Source: Actinophytocola sp963840275 (GTDB lineage Bacteria; Actinomycetota; Actinomycetes; Mycobacteriales; Pseudonocardiaceae). Taken from it: a stretch of DNA of 64,000 bases. Below the pieces are notes generated by a model. The model had not been told where the DNA came from and did no database searches. It worked only from the letters and a program-made list of their open reading frames with translations. The stretch covers positions 62,001 to 126,000 of the forward strand of contig CAWIYK010000009.1 of NCBI GenBank assembly GCA_963840275.1, read 5' to 3'. Position 1 is the first letter of the stretch. The number at the start of each line of letters is the position of its first letter. This document shows, piece after piece, positions 6,718 through 16,457 of the stretch. A program made the position numbers and the translations under genes.

Positions 6718-9700
6718 TCACTCTCCTGTTGCTGCTTGTGGTCGTGCGAACCGTTGGCCGAGCCGCGCTCGGCCAGACTCCGGCGGCCGCGGGACAGCCC
6801 CATCTGGAGGCTGCCGAGCCGGCCGCGCATCTCCTCGGCGCGCTCGGCCCGCCGCGGCGGCGCGCCGGAACCGTTGCCGTTGCCGGTATGGGACACGCTG
6901 CCGGGCACCAGGTTCTGGCTCGGGCTGCGGCGCGGCAGGCCGCCGGAGGTGAAGTCCACCGGGGTGGCCGTGGACACCTGGTTGGCCGCGCGCCACCCGA
7001 TGTCGGCGGCGAACCGCCAGCCGGCGCCGGTCAGGTCGAGCTGCGCGGTCTGCGCCGCCGACTCCTCCGGGGTGGGGTGGGTCGGCCGGGGGGTGGGTCG
7101 GGGCGGGGTCACCGGCGGAGCGCTTGGGTCGAGTGTCGGCTCGACGCTCTGCCGGTGATCCCGCGCCCTGCGGATGCCGTGCCGGTAGTTGCTCAGCTTC
7201 TCCCGCACGTCGTCCGCGTCGCGCCCGTGTCGGGGCGAACCGGCGGCAGCGCTCGGAGCGGCACTGCCGGGAACCAGGTTCTGCCTCGGACTACGGCGCG
7301 GCAGCCCACCCGAGGTGTAGTCGGCCGGCTCGGACTTCGACACCGCGCGCGCCGCGTCGAAGCCGGAGTCCGCGGCGAACTGCCAGGACTGCTCGTCCTG
7401 CCTCGGGGGCTGGGGTTTCATGGCCGCGGCGGTCTCGTCGTCCACCGCGGGGTCGCTGACGGCCCGGAACCAGGCCGACACCATCTCGTCGAAGATCGGC
7501 GTGGTCTCCTCGATCGCCGACCGGTCGGCGGCGGTGCCGGCGGTCCACCACCCGGTGGCCTTGTCGTCGCGGGCGGCCGGGGCGAACAGCCCGCCGGCCG
7601 GCAGCGACTGGCGGTCCGGCGGCTCGAACGGGCCGCGCTGCCGCGTGATGTCGCCCGGGCCGGGCGGCCCGACCTTCGGGCCGGGCATCCGGCCGCCCGG
7701 CGCCCGGCGCGGCAGCGGCATCCGGTCGCCGTCGGTCTTCTCCGGCTGCTCGGTCGTCTCCCGCGCCGCCGGCGCCTCGGTGGGTTCGGGCGTGGGTTCG
7801 GGCGTGGGTTCGGGCGTGGGTTCGGGCGTGGGTTCCGGCGTTGGTTCGGGAGTCGGCGCCGGCTCGACATCGCGGGCGGGGTCGTGGGCGGGGTCGCGGG
7901 TGCGGCGGGGCAGCGGTGCGCCGTTGGTGCCGGCGCCGTTGGTGCCGTTGGTGCCGTTGACCAACCCGTTGGCCGCGCCGTGCGACGAGCCGTTGGCGTG
8001 GCCGTTGGTCCCGTTGACGTGCGTGCCGTTGGTGTGCCCGTTCGTCCCGGTCCCGCCACCGAGGGAGAACGGCACCAGCAGGCTCGTGCCGCTCGGCCGC
8101 TGCCGCTCCCGCACAGGCGGGGGCGTCGGCTCGGCCACCTGGTGCACGACCACCTCGGGCGGGACCGTCACGGTGGCCCGGACGCCGGTGACGTCGTGGC
8201 CCCCGTTGAGCCGCACCTCGATGCCGTGCCGGCCGGCGAGGCGGCCGATCACGAACAGGCCCATCCGCCGGGAGGTCGACACGTCGATCGCGCCGGCGTC
8301 GGCCAGCTTGTGCGTTGGCCTCGTCGAGCTCGGCCTGGTTCATGCCGATGCCCTCGTCGAGCACCGCGACGCACAGCGAGCCGTCCTCGAACGAGTGGCT
8401 CGCGATGGTCACCTGGGTGTCCGGCGCGGAGAACACGGTCGCGTTGTCGAGCAGCTCCGCGATCAGCCGGACCAGGTCGCCGACGGCGTAGCCGACCACC
8501 TGCACCGACGGCGGCGGCAGCAGCACCACCCGTTGGTACTGCTCGATCTCCGACACCGACGCGCGCAGCAGGTCGGCGAGGCTCGCCGGGCGCTGCGTGC
8601 GCCTGCCGACCTCGCTGCCCGACAGCACCATCAGGTTCTCGTTGTTTCGCCGCATGCGGGTCGCGAGGTGGTCGAGCTGGAACAGCGTGGCGAGCTGGTC
8701 GGCGTCCTCCTCGTCGCGCTCGAGCCGCTCCAGCAGCTGCAGCTGGCGCTGCACGAGCCCCTGGCTGCGGCGGGAGAGGTTGACGAACACGCTCGAGTAC
8801 TTGGCCCGCAGCCCCGCCTGCTCGGTGGCCAGGCGCAACGCCTGGCGCTGCACGGCGTCGAACGCGCGGGCCACCTGGCCGACCTCGTCCATCGAGCGGA
8901 CGGGCACCGGCGCGAGCTCGATGGCCCCCGCCTCGTCGCCGCGGTCCCGGATGCGGGCGACCGCGTCGGGCAGCCCGCGCTCGGCGACGTCCAGCGCGCT
9001 GCGGCGCAGCGCCGCGAGCGAGCTGAGCAGGTGCCGGCCGACCACGAACATGACCGCGATCGCGACCACCAGGGCGACGAGCAGGATCACCGCGGCGAGC
9101 CCCGCGCCGTCGCTCGCCTCGTCCTGCAGTGCCGCGGAACGGTCGCTGAGGTCCTTGCCGAGCACGTCGGCGACGGTCGCGATCCGGCTCGCGGTCAGCG
9201 CGGAGCCGTCGTTCCAGTCCTGCGCGGTCGTCGGCATCGGCAGGCCGGGCGCGTTGCCGATGACAGCCGCGACCACGTTGTTGCGGCCGGCGATGCCGGT
9301 GCCGCTGACCGCCTCGTCGTACAGCCGGGCCCGGTTCGTGCCGGCGACCGAGTGGAAGTCGTTCATACGGTCGGCCTGGCGGCCCACCGACGCGGCGAGT
9401 GCGTCGACCTCCGGACCGGTGAGACTGCCGCGCACGATGCCGACCGAGACCACCGCGTGCTGGTACTCCACCTGCTCCTTGATGGCCTCGAGGTCGTAGA
9501 GCGCCGAGGAGGTGGCCGCGAGCGTCGCGTCGAGCGCCTCCGCCGACATGGTCCGGTCGAAGCGCAGCAACGCGTCGATGACCGCCGAGTAGCGGGTGAT
9601 CGCGTTGGCCGCCGCGAAGCCGGGCTCGGCGACCTGCTCGCGCACGTCGGCGAGCTCGTCGAGCCAGGTCCGGACGTCCGCGTACCGCGCGGCGGCGATC

Positions 9701-10128
9701 TCGTTGTCGAGCGTGACGCGGCCGGCGGCCCGCTCGAACGCGGCCCGCGTGGTGTCGACCCCCGCCCGCTCGTCGGCGAGCTGCGCCACGAGGTCGGGGG
9801 CCCGCGCCGCGAGCAGCACGCCCGCCGTCTCCCGCTCGGCCTGCAGCGCGGCGACGAGCCCGCGCAGCTCCTGGTTGACGACGACCAGCCGGTCCACTCG
9901 CCGGTACGAGCTCGCCCTGTCGACCTGGTCGGAGATCTGCATGGTACCGAGCACGATCGCGAAGACGATCGGCACGAGTGTGACGGCGGCGAGCTTCACG
10001 GGCAGGTTCCAGTCCCGCCAGTTCGCCAGCACGCTCATCAGCGCCGACCACCGGGAGGTGGACTCGTCGGCGGATGCCGCGCGCCCGTACCCGGGTTCGG
10101 TGGACACGATGGGTGTCGCAGGTTTCAA
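6714..10128 (-). CDS. cvnA: Conservon sensor histidine kinase (CvnA-type), one-base frameshift
   Basis: The gene reads from a TTG at 10128 (a later ATG at 10038 is possible). Features in order are a TM helix near residues 48-66, a nitrate/nitrite-sensor-like helical domain (ELRGLVAALQAERETAGVLL), a second TM around 350, HAMP, and an ATPase domain (IAELLDNATVFSAP, LDEGIGMNQAELDEAN). There the frame breaks: the sequence AACGCACAAGCTGG has one base too many at about 8311. Dropping it continues into IDVSTSRRMGLFVIGRLA and a long disordered tail with PEPT and NGT repeats ending at 6714. Without correction the protein would lose the end of the ATPase domain and the tail. The tail also holds two near-identical GLPRRSPxQNLVPGS motifs. 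Confidence 0.85.
7781..7850 (-). repeat. 12-bp tandem repeat encoding Pro-Glu-Pro-Thr
   Basis: About five and a half in-register copies of the unit TGGGTTCGGGCG on the plus strand, the last ones slightly diverged. On the coding (minus) strand each unit encodes four residues of a PTPE repeat in the disordered CvnA tail. The unit length is a multiple of three, so copy-number change would keep the frame. Confidence 0.85.
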
Positions 10129-11035
10129 GACAGCGCCTCATTTCGGAATGAGGAAACGACAGTTCGGTCGGGCACGCCGGCATTGACAGGACGCATGGCG
10201 ACCTGATTGTTCGCCAAATGTCATGCCTGGTTCCCGCCGTGCCGGTTCAGGGCATTCAATTCGACCGTCGTGGCCGACTCCTGCCGACGGCGCGGACCCG
10301 GCGGGGCCGTTCCGCGACGGCGAGAACTGAGGACAGATCGTACCTCAGTCACCCGATCACGAAAGTATTCCGAAGCACGGTCGCTGACCTGCGAGAACCG
10401 GCCACAATGCGATCAAATAAGGCTACCCCTGCCCGCCGTCCGCGGATATTGGTCACGGCCTTTCTACTGTGAGTCTGGTGTGGACTTACTTGATAGCCCG
10501 AACGGGTTACTTGGCCCCAACGCGGGCCGGTTGGTGGGGGCGCGGACGATCAAGACACCGCGCCGGACGTCCACGCGTGACGATCGCCGTGACCCTCCGC
10601 GACGCTCCGAACAGCACAAACAACCCGTGTCCGAGCATCACCCGGTCGCGTGATACCCCTGGTGGGACGGTTGTCACAAGCACCGAACCGGCCCTTGTGG
10701 ACCGTGCCGCGAACACGATCCGTGAAGTCGATCCTGCCGAGTGCAACTTTCGCGACGCAAAGTGACACCAAGGTTCACCGCTACGTGTGAACGTCGGCCG
10801 GCCGTTCGCTCGGTAGCGTCTACCTGTACTACTCGATCGCTGGAACATATGGCCAGATCACCGCCATCTCCACAGTTCGAGCGAAACTCGGCCACCACCC
10901 GGACCGTGGTCCCCGTTAGATGGCTATTAGGAGTTCACCCGGGTCGTGGTTACTATGACGCCGGCCGGATCTCCCCCCGGCCCCGTCTCCATATTGAAAT
11001 TAGGCCACGTGTGCCTATGTTCAACGGAGGAACAC
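10129..11035. promoter_or_regulatory. 907-bp divergent regulatory gap between cvnA and the symporter operon
   Basis: No convincing gene here; the open frames are short and lack codon bias. Visible structure: an inverted repeat CTGAGG-N10-CCTCAG at 10327-10348 on the cvnA side, and GTTCAC-N8-GTGAAC at about 10773-10792 on the symporter side, a candidate operator. There is a self-complementary CGGCCGGCCG just after it. AT-rich stretches near 10420-10460 and 10990-11010 could be promoters. The length is unusual for this otherwise compact region, so a small RNA or leader remains possible. Confidence 0.4.
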
Positions 11036-11452
11036 ATGACCCAGGTGGTTCACACCCCGATAACGACCCGAACTCCTGCGCATTCCGGAGCGGGCTTCGG
11101 CGGAATCACCCGACCACCGAGTTCGGCGCCCGACGTCCAGCGGGCGCCGAACTTCGCCGCCATCCACGACAGCCCCGAGTTCATCGCACTGCGGCGTCGC
11201 TTTCGGCGTTTCGTCTTTCCGATGGCCGCGCTGTTCTTCGCCTGGTACCTGACCTACGTGCTGCTCGCGGCGTACGCGCACGGCTTCATGAGCCACCGCC
11301 TGTTCGGCCTGGTGACCGTGGGGCTCGTGCTCGGCCTGCTCCAGTTCGTCTCGACCATCGCCATCACGATCGGCTACGTGCGGTACGCGCGGAGACACCT
11401 CGACCCGAGGGTCGCCGCCATCCGCGCCGGCGCGGGAGTCTCCGACAAATGA
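11036..11452 (+). CDS. DUF485 membrane protein of the acetate symporter operon
   Basis: 138 residues from ATG 11036, with a near-consensus ribosome site (CGGAGGAACAC). About 50 Pro/Thr/Ser-rich residues precede the DUF485 core: HDSPEFIALRRRFRRFVFP, a TM helix (MAALFFAWYLTYVLLAAYA), a short loop and a second TM helix (LFGLVTVGLVLGLLQF). DUF485 proteins (YjcH-like) are encoded just before ActP-type symporters in many bacteria. Here the TGA overlaps the symporter ATG (ATGA), confirming the pair. Its exact role with the transporter is unknown. Confidence 0.92.
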   Translation: MTQVVHTPITTRTPAHSGAGFGGITRPPSSAPDVQRAPNFAAIHDSPEFIALRRRFRRFVFPMAALFFAWYLTYVLLAAYAHGFMSHRLFGLVTVGLVLGLLQFVSTIAITIGYVRYARRHLDPRVAAIRAGAGVSDK

Positions 11453-13041
11453 CCATCATCTCCGCACAGTCCGAGTCGCTCGGCAGCCCGGTGCTCAACA
11501 TCGCCGTGTTCGGCGGCTTCGTCGCGATCACGCTGTACCTGGTGTACCGGGTGAGCCACCGCAACACCTCCACCGCCGACTACTACGCGGCCGGCAGCGC
11601 GTTCACCGGCTCGCAGAACGGCATCGCGCTCACCGGCGACTACCTCTCCGCCGCGTCGTTCCTCGGCATCGCGGGCGCGATCGCCGTGCACGGCTACGAC
11701 GGCTTCCTGTACTCGATCGGCTTCCTGGTCGCGTGGCTCGTCGCGCTGCTGCTCGTCGCCGAGCTGGTCCGCAACACCGGCCGCTTCACGATGGGCGACG
11801 TGCTCGCCTACCGGATGCGCCAGCGCCCGGTGCGCGCCGCGGCCGCCACGTCGACGCTCGTCATCTCGTTCTTCTACATGCTCGCGCAGATGGCCGGCGC
11901 CGGCGGGCTCGTCGCGCTGCTGCTCAACGTGCACGGCAAGGGCGGGCAGGCGCTGGTGATCTGTGTCGTCGGCCTCGTCATGATCTTCTACGTGCTGGTC
12001 GGCGGCATGAAGGGCACCACGTGGGTGCAGATCATCAAGGCGACGCTGCTGGTGCTGTGCGTCGTGCTGATGACCGTGTTCCTGCTCGGCAAGTTCGGGT
12101 TCAGCATCTCGGCGCTGCTCGACGAGGCGGCCGCGAACAACGCGAACGGCCGGGGCGTGCTCGAGCCGGGCGCCCAGTACGGCAAGACGGCGATCACGCA
12201 GCTGGACTTCATCTCGCTGTCGCTGGCGCTGATCCTCGGCGCCGCGGGACTCCCCCACGTGCTGATGCGCTTCTACACCGTGCCGAACGCCAAGCAGGCG
12301 CGCCGCTCGGTGGTGTGGGCGGTCGGCGCGATGGCCGTGTTCTACCTCGCGACGCTGGTGATCGGCTACGGCGCGTCCGCGCTCGTCGGCTCGGAGAAGA
12401 TCCTCTCCTCCACCGGCAAGGAGAACTCGGCGGCGCCGCTGCTGGCGTTCGAGATCGGCGGCACGCTGCTGCTCGGCATCGTGGCCGCGGTGGCGTTCGC
12501 GACGATCCTCGCGGTGGTCGCGGGCCTGACGCTGACGGCGTCGGCGTCCTTCGCCCACGACGTGTACGCGAACATCTTCCGCGGCGGCAAGGCGGAACCG
12601 GCGGCCGAGGTCCGCGTCGCCCGGCTGACCGCGGTGGTGGTCGGCGTACTCGCCATGGTCGGCGGCATCCTCGCCAACGGTCAGAACGTGGCATTCCTCG
12701 TGGCGCTGGCGTTCGCCTTCGCGGCGTCGGCGAACCTGTCGACCCTGCTGTACTCGCTGTTCTGGAAGCGGTTCAACACCCGCGGCACGCTGTGGGGCAT
12801 GTACGGCGGGCTGGGCTCGTGCCTGCTGCTGGTGGTCGTGTCGCCGGTGATGTCCGGCGCGCCGACGTCGATCTTCTCCGGTGTGGACTTCCACCTGTTC
12901 CCGCTGACGAACCCGGGGATCGTGTCGATCCCCATCTCGTTCCTGGCGGGCTTCCTCGGCACGGTCCTCAGCAGGGAGCCGGCCGACCCGGCCCTGCAGA
13001 AGGAGATGGAGGTCCGGTCGCTCACCGGTATCGGGGCGTGA
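11449..13041 (+). CDS. actP: Cation/acetate symporter (SSS family, ActP-like)
   Basis: 530 residues from ATG 11449, overlapping the DUF485 stop. About 13 hydrophobic helices, typical of sodium:solute symporters. Family landmarks are TADYYAAGSAFTGSQNGIA near the N-terminus, GDYLSAASFLGIAGAIA, and MRFYTVPNAKQARRSVVWAV. Together with the DUF485 partner this matches acetate/short monocarboxylate uptake (ActP). Pyruvate or propionate are alternative substrates in actinobacterial relatives. The long upstream gap probably carries its promoter and operator. Confidence 0.9.
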   Translation: MTIISAQSESLGSPVLNIAVFGGFVAITLYLVYRVSHRNTSTADYYAAGSAFTGSQNGIALTGDYLSAASFLGIAGAIAVHGYDGFLYSIGFLVAWLVALLLVAELVRNTGRFTMGDVLAYRMRQRPVRAAAATSTLVISFFYMLAQMAGAGGLVALLLNVHGKGGQALVICVVGLVMIFYVLVGGMKGTTWVQIIKATLLVLCVVLMTVFLLGKFGFSISALLDEAAANNANGRGVLEPGAQYGKTAITQLDFISLSLALILGAAGLPHVLMRFYTVPNAKQARRSVVWAVGAMAVFYLATLVIGYGASALVGSEKILSSTGKENSAAPLLAFEIGGTLLLGIVAAVAFATILAVVAGLTLTASASFAHDVYANIFRGGKAEPAAEVRVARLTAVVVGVLAMVGGILANGQNVAFLVALAFAFAASANLSTLLYSLFWKRFNTRGTLWGMYGGLGSCLLLVVVSPVMSGAPTSIFSGVDFHLFPLTNPGIVSIPISFLAGFLGTVLSREPADPALQKEMEVRSLTGIGA

Positions 13042-13055
13042 GGTAGAAAGACCAT

Positions 13056-13886
13056 GTGCACGATCCCCTGGCGGACCTGGCCGAAGTGCCGTGGCTGCGA
13101 TTGCGTCACGCTCATGGCACAGCCAACGACCTGCCGGACCGGTTACGGATGCTGCGTTCGCCCAGTCCCACCACCCGTGGCACCGCGCTGACGTGGCTGT
13201 CGCGGGCGGTGTACCACCAGGGTGCGCGGTGGCCGGTGAGTGCCGCGGTGGTGCCGTTCCTGGTGGCGCTGGTCGACGACCCGAGCACCGCCGACCGGGA
13301 GTCGCTGCTCAGCCTGCTGCGCGGCGTCGCCGTCGGCGACGTGCCGCTGCCGTTCACAGAGGACTTCGCCGCCGGCGACGCGCTGTCCGACGCGGAGCTC
13401 GCCGAGGCGGCGCAGCGGCTGTACTCGTCCGGCGACGCGCCGGACGACGAGCTGATGGCGGCGGCCTCGGTCCGGTGGGCGGCGGACGCGTACCGGGCGG
13501 GTCTCGCCCACCTGCCGACGTATGTCCGGTGGCTGGCGGACCCGGTGGTGGCGGCGCAGACGGCCGAGCTGCTGGCGTACTTCCCGATGTCGCAGATGGT
13601 GGTCGACGCGCTGATCGCGTCGGCGGCGCCGGCGAGCGCGAACCTGACGCTGGCGTACGTGACGGGCTATCCCCAGGTCGACGAGCACCTGACGGCGGCG
13701 CTGGAGGCGCCGACGCTCGCCGTGCGGATGACCGCGGCGGTGGCGCTCGCGTTCCGGCAGGGTCCGGACCTGCCGCCGGTGGCGCTGGACATGCTCGTGG
13801 ACGTCACCCCGCCACCCGCGCCGGCCGGCTGGGACCGGTCGATGCGTGGTTTCGTGGCGCTCGCCCTGCGGCGGGTCGGCCTCTAG
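13056..13886 (+). CDS. HEAT-like repeat protein, function unknown
   Basis: 276 residues from GTG 13056, 14 bases after the symporter stop; an ATG at 13054 is out of frame. All-helical and rich in Ala and Leu, with recurring units such as PTTRGTALTWLSRAV, TADRESLLSLLRGVAV and LAVRMTAAVALAFR that resemble HEAT repeats. No catalytic motif or signal peptide was seen. Such proteins usually act as scaffolds. Its stop codon (TAG) shares the palindrome CTAG with the stop of the convergent DUF3817 gene. Confidence 0.7.
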   Translation: MHDPLADLAEVPWLRLRHAHGTANDLPDRLRMLRSPSPTTRGTALTWLSRAVYHQGARWPVSAAVVPFLVALVDDPSTADRESLLSLLRGVAVGDVPLPFTEDFAAGDALSDAELAEAAQRLYSSGDAPDDELMAAASVRWAADAYRAGLAHLPTYVRWLADPVVAAQTAELLAYFPMSQMVVDALIASAAPASANLTLAYVTGYPQVDEHLTAALEAPTLAVRMTAAVALAFRQGPDLPPVALDMLVDVTPPPAPAGWDRSMRGFVALALRRVGL

Positions 13887-14248
13887 AGGGCCTCGCCCGC
13901 GCGGACCTTCTGCGTGACCTTGCGCTCGGCGAAGAAGGAGCCGATCGGGACCACGCCCGACAGCATCACGAGGATCGTGCCCTTGAGCGACCAGCGGGCC
14001 TTGAGCGCGAGGTCGACGATGGCGAGCAGGTAGACGATGTAGAGGAACCCGTGCACCGGGCCCACGATCGCGCTGTACTGGCCCTGGTCGAAGAACCGGT
14101 TCAGGACCAGCGCGACGCAGAGCGCGAGCAGGCCGACACCGACGATGTAGGCCATGATCCGGAAGCGCCCGAGCGCGCCGCGGACGCCGGCGTCGCCGAC
14201 GGCCTGGGCGGGATTCTCCTCGTCGGTGGTGACCGGGGACTCGGTCAT
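13883..14248 (-). CDS. DUF3817 membrane protein
   Basis: 121 residues from ATG 14248. A 25-residue acidic leader is followed by three TM helices: FRIMAYIVGVGLLALCVALV, the segment IVGPVHGFLYIVYLLAIVDL, and GTILVMLSGVVPIGSFFAE. The motif VGPVHGFLYIVY and the C-terminal FFAERKV are characteristic of DUF3817, a family also found as the C-terminal part of some transporters. Its ATG overlaps the stop of the upstream gene (ATGA). Function unknown. Confidence 0.88.
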   Translation of the reverse strand: MTESPVTTDEENPAQAVGDAGVRGALGRFRIMAYIVGVGLLALCVALVLNRFFDQGQYSAIVGPVHGFLYIVYLLAIVDLALKARWSLKGTILVMLSGVVPIGSFFAERKVTQKVRAGEAL

Positions 14249-14616
14249 CGCGTCGTCTCCTGCTGGTCGAGGGCGTTGAGCTGGGCGAGGTAGCGGTTGT
14301 ACGCCGCCAGCTCCGGATCGTCGCTGTCATCCTGCCGGATTGGGGCAGGAATGTCCGGTTCGGGGGTCAGCTCCGGCTCCTGCGTCGTGGCCGTGGCCGC
14401 GCCGTGCTGGGCCCGCAGCTTCCGGAAGCGCCAGAACATGAACGCGGGGAACAGCCCGAACAGCGGCCACTGGAGCACGTAGCCGAGGTTCTGCCAGGTG
14501 CCCGTCGACGACTCGAAACGCTGCCACTGCCACCACGCCAACCCGACGCAGGCGACCAGGGAGAGCACACAGACGGCAACGATCCCCGCCCGGCGAGCCA
14601 GCACTCCGCCATTCAC
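14245..14616 (-). CDS. Small two-helix membrane protein
   Basis: 123 residues from GTG 14616. TM1 at about 9-27 and TM2 at about 47-63 (VLQWPLFGLFPAFMFWRFRK) enclose a short loop (QWQRFESSTGTWQNLGY). A basic FRKLRAQHG segment and an acidic 45-residue cytoplasmic tail ending DPELAAYNRYLAQLNALD follow. The aromatic-rich loop and the tail with AAYNRYLA recur in actinobacterial proteins encoded next to DUF3817, so the two probably form a membrane complex. Function unknown. Confidence 0.75.
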   Translation of the reverse strand: MNGGVLARRAGIVAVCVLSLVACVGLAWWQWQRFESSTGTWQNLGYVLQWPLFGLFPAFMFWRFRKLRAQHGAATATTQEPELTPEPDIPAPIRQDDSDDPELAAYNRYLAQLNALDQQETTR

Positions 14617-14673
14617 ACCAAAGACGCTAACACTGGCCCGGCGGCCCCTCGCCGGAGGTCGTCGCCCGCAAAC

Positions 14674-15540
14674 TCAGCGAAGACCGTCCGTGAGCGCCCC
14701 CGCGTCGGCGACCAAGTGCTTGACGAGGACCACCGAGTCCTCAGGACTCAGGGCACGCTCCCGCAACTGGGCGAACAGCCGCTTGGCGCGCGCGACCTCA
14801 TCGGCGTTGTCGATGTGCAGTGCGCCGGTGACGTACGGGACGTAGAGGATGCTGGGATCGCCCGGATCCGCGTACTCCAGGACGACGAACGCGCCGTCCA
14901 GTCCGGGATGCGCGCCGACCCCGTTCGGCAGGACCTGTATCGACACGTTCGGCAGCCGCGCCAGGTCGAGGACGGTGAGCAGTTGCGCTCTCATCACCTC
15001 GTGGCCGCCAAGATTCCGGTGCAGCGCCGACTCGTCGAGAACGGCGACCAACTCGATAGGAAAGTCCGGATCGGTCAACCGCCGCTGCCGGTGGAGCCGA
15101 GCGGCGACCTCGTCGTCGAGACCCCGCTCGGTCCGCGACACCAGCCCGGAGTCGAACACCGCCCGCATGTAGTCCTCGGTCTGCAACAGCCCGGGGATGA
15201 AGCTGAGGGTGAACTCGAACGCGGTCGCGGCGCAGTCCTCGAGGCCGATGAAGCCGCGGTTCTCCTCGATCGGCCGGCGGAAGTAGATGGCCCACCACGG
15301 CGGTTTCGACGCCTCCCTGGCCAGGTCGAGCAGGTCCGGGTCGTAGTGGTCGTAGAGGTCCATCATCGAGCGGACCAGGTGCACGTCCGCGCGGCTCTGG
15401 CCGGTTTCGACGCGGCCGAGCGCGCTGCGGGTCTTGTCGAGCCGCGCCGCGGCTTGTTCCAGGGTCAGGCCCGCCTGTTCCCGCATCTGCCGCAGCCGGC
15501 GCGCCAGTCGACGCCGCCGGAACGTCGGCTTCGCCTGCAC
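14674..15540 (-). CDS. XRE family regulator with DUF5753 domain
   Basis: 288 residues from GTG 15540. N-terminal helix-turn-helix at about 12-65 (LRQMREQAGLTLEQAAARLD, then SALGRVETGQ). The rest is the DUF5753 ligand-type domain, with the hallmark PGLLQTEDYMRAVF at about 115 and LPNVSIQVLPNGVGAHPGLD near 205. Such regulators in actinomycetes often pair with a DUF397 protein; here none is adjacent, unlike the second XRE gene at 56.6 kb. Targets unknown. Confidence 0.92.
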   Translation of the reverse strand: MQAKPTFRRRRLARRLRQMREQAGLTLEQAAARLDKTRSALGRVETGQSRADVHLVRSMMDLYDHYDPDLLDLAREASKPPWWAIYFRRPIEENRGFIGLEDCAATAFEFTLSFIPGLLQTEDYMRAVFDSGLVSRTERGLDDEVAARLHRQRRLTDPDFPIELVAVLDESALHRNLGGHEVMRAQLLTVLDLARLPNVSIQVLPNGVGAHPGLDGAFVVLEYADPGDPSILYVPYVTGALHIDNADEVARAKRLFAQLRERALSPEDSVVLVKHLVADAGALTDGLR

Positions 15541-15607
15541 CCCGATTACCTCCCTCCCGCTGGATCACGGATCATCGCAGGTGAGAAGGCGCGAGTGGGA
15601 ATCCCAC

Positions 15608-16414
15608 CTACTGCGCGGCGTGGGCGTAGCCGTCGGCGAGGCCGAAGACCTTCTGGCCGTACGGCACGGAGTTGTTGTACGAGAACACCGCGGCCCACCA
15701 GTCGGCCGGGGTGGACAGGTCGCGGCCGCCCGCGCACAGGTACCGGCCGGCCGCCAGCGCGGCGTCGTCGATCTGCTGGGGGTCGCCGTTGCCGTCGAGG
15801 TTCGCGTCCGCGGCCCACTTCCGCCACGTCGACGGGATGAACTGCATCGGCCCGACCGCGCGGTCGGCCGCGGTGTCGCCGTCGAGGCGGCCGCCGTCGG
15901 TGTCGGAGATGGCCCGCACGCCGGGCGAGCCGTCCAGCGGGACACCGATGATGGGCTTCGAGGGCCGCCCGTCGTCCCGCAGGGTGGCGCCGCCGTACCG
16001 GCCGTGGTTCGACTCGACGCGCCCGATGCCGGCGAGCGTGGCCCACGACAGGCGGCACGACGGGTTGGCCGTGCGCAGCACCAGCTCGGCGTTGCCGTAC
16101 GCCATCAGCGCCCGTGCCGGCACGTCGGTCGGCCCGGCGAGCCGCGTGGCCCACGTCTTGAGCGGGTCCTCGCCCGCGGCGCCGGCCTGTGGCTGCGGCT
16201 GGACCTGCGGCTGCGCCTGTTCCGGCACGACGGCGCCGGGCTCGACGTCGGCGACGGGCACCGACGCGGCGGGAGCGACCGGTCCGGGCTCTGGCGCGGT
16301 GGCCGCACGCAGCAGCCACACTCCACCACCCGCGACGGCGAGAACGAGAAGGACCACGCCGGCGCGCAGCAGGATGCCGCGCAGGGGCTGGTCAGGTAGC
16401 TGGCCGTCGGTCAC
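15608..16414 (-). CDS. Lytic transglycosylase, membrane-anchored
   Basis: 268 residues from GTG 16414. A short cytoplasmic N-terminus precedes a TM helix (GILLRAGVVLLVLAVAGGGV, residues 13-32), then a 60-residue Pro/Gln/Val-rich linker. The soluble-lytic-transglycosylase domain begins near residue 90. The catalytic Glu is in GIGRVESNHGRYGG, followed by AVGPMQFIPSTWRKWA and AALAAGRYLCAGG, all diagnostic. The enzyme cleaves peptidoglycan glycan strands to anhydro-muropeptides outside the membrane. It appears monocistronic. Confidence 0.92.
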   Translation of the reverse strand: MTDGQLPDQPLRGILLRAGVVLLVLAVAGGGVWLLRAATAPEPGPVAPAASVPVADVEPGAVVPEQAQPQVQPQPQAGAAGEDPLKTWATRLAGPTDVPARALMAYGNAELVLRTANPSCRLSWATLAGIGRVESNHGRYGGATLRDDGRPSKPIIGVPLDGSPGVRAISDTDGGRLDGDTAADRAVGPMQFIPSTWRKWAADANLDGNGDPQQIDDAALAAGRYLCAGGRDLSTPADWWAAVFSYNNSVPYGQKVFGLADGYAHAAQ

Positions 16415-16457
16415 ACCAGGTCAACGACGGCCCCGCCACGACGTTACGAAACGCGAG

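Noticed and set aside
7420..10206. Rightward 928-codon open frame
   Set aside because: Shadow of the cvnA gene; no recognisable domain and no ribosome site.
13883..13886. Shared CTAG stop codons of two convergent genes as an engineered signal
   Set aside because: CTAG is the only tetramer that can serve as a four-base overlap of two TAG stops; coincidence is sufficient.
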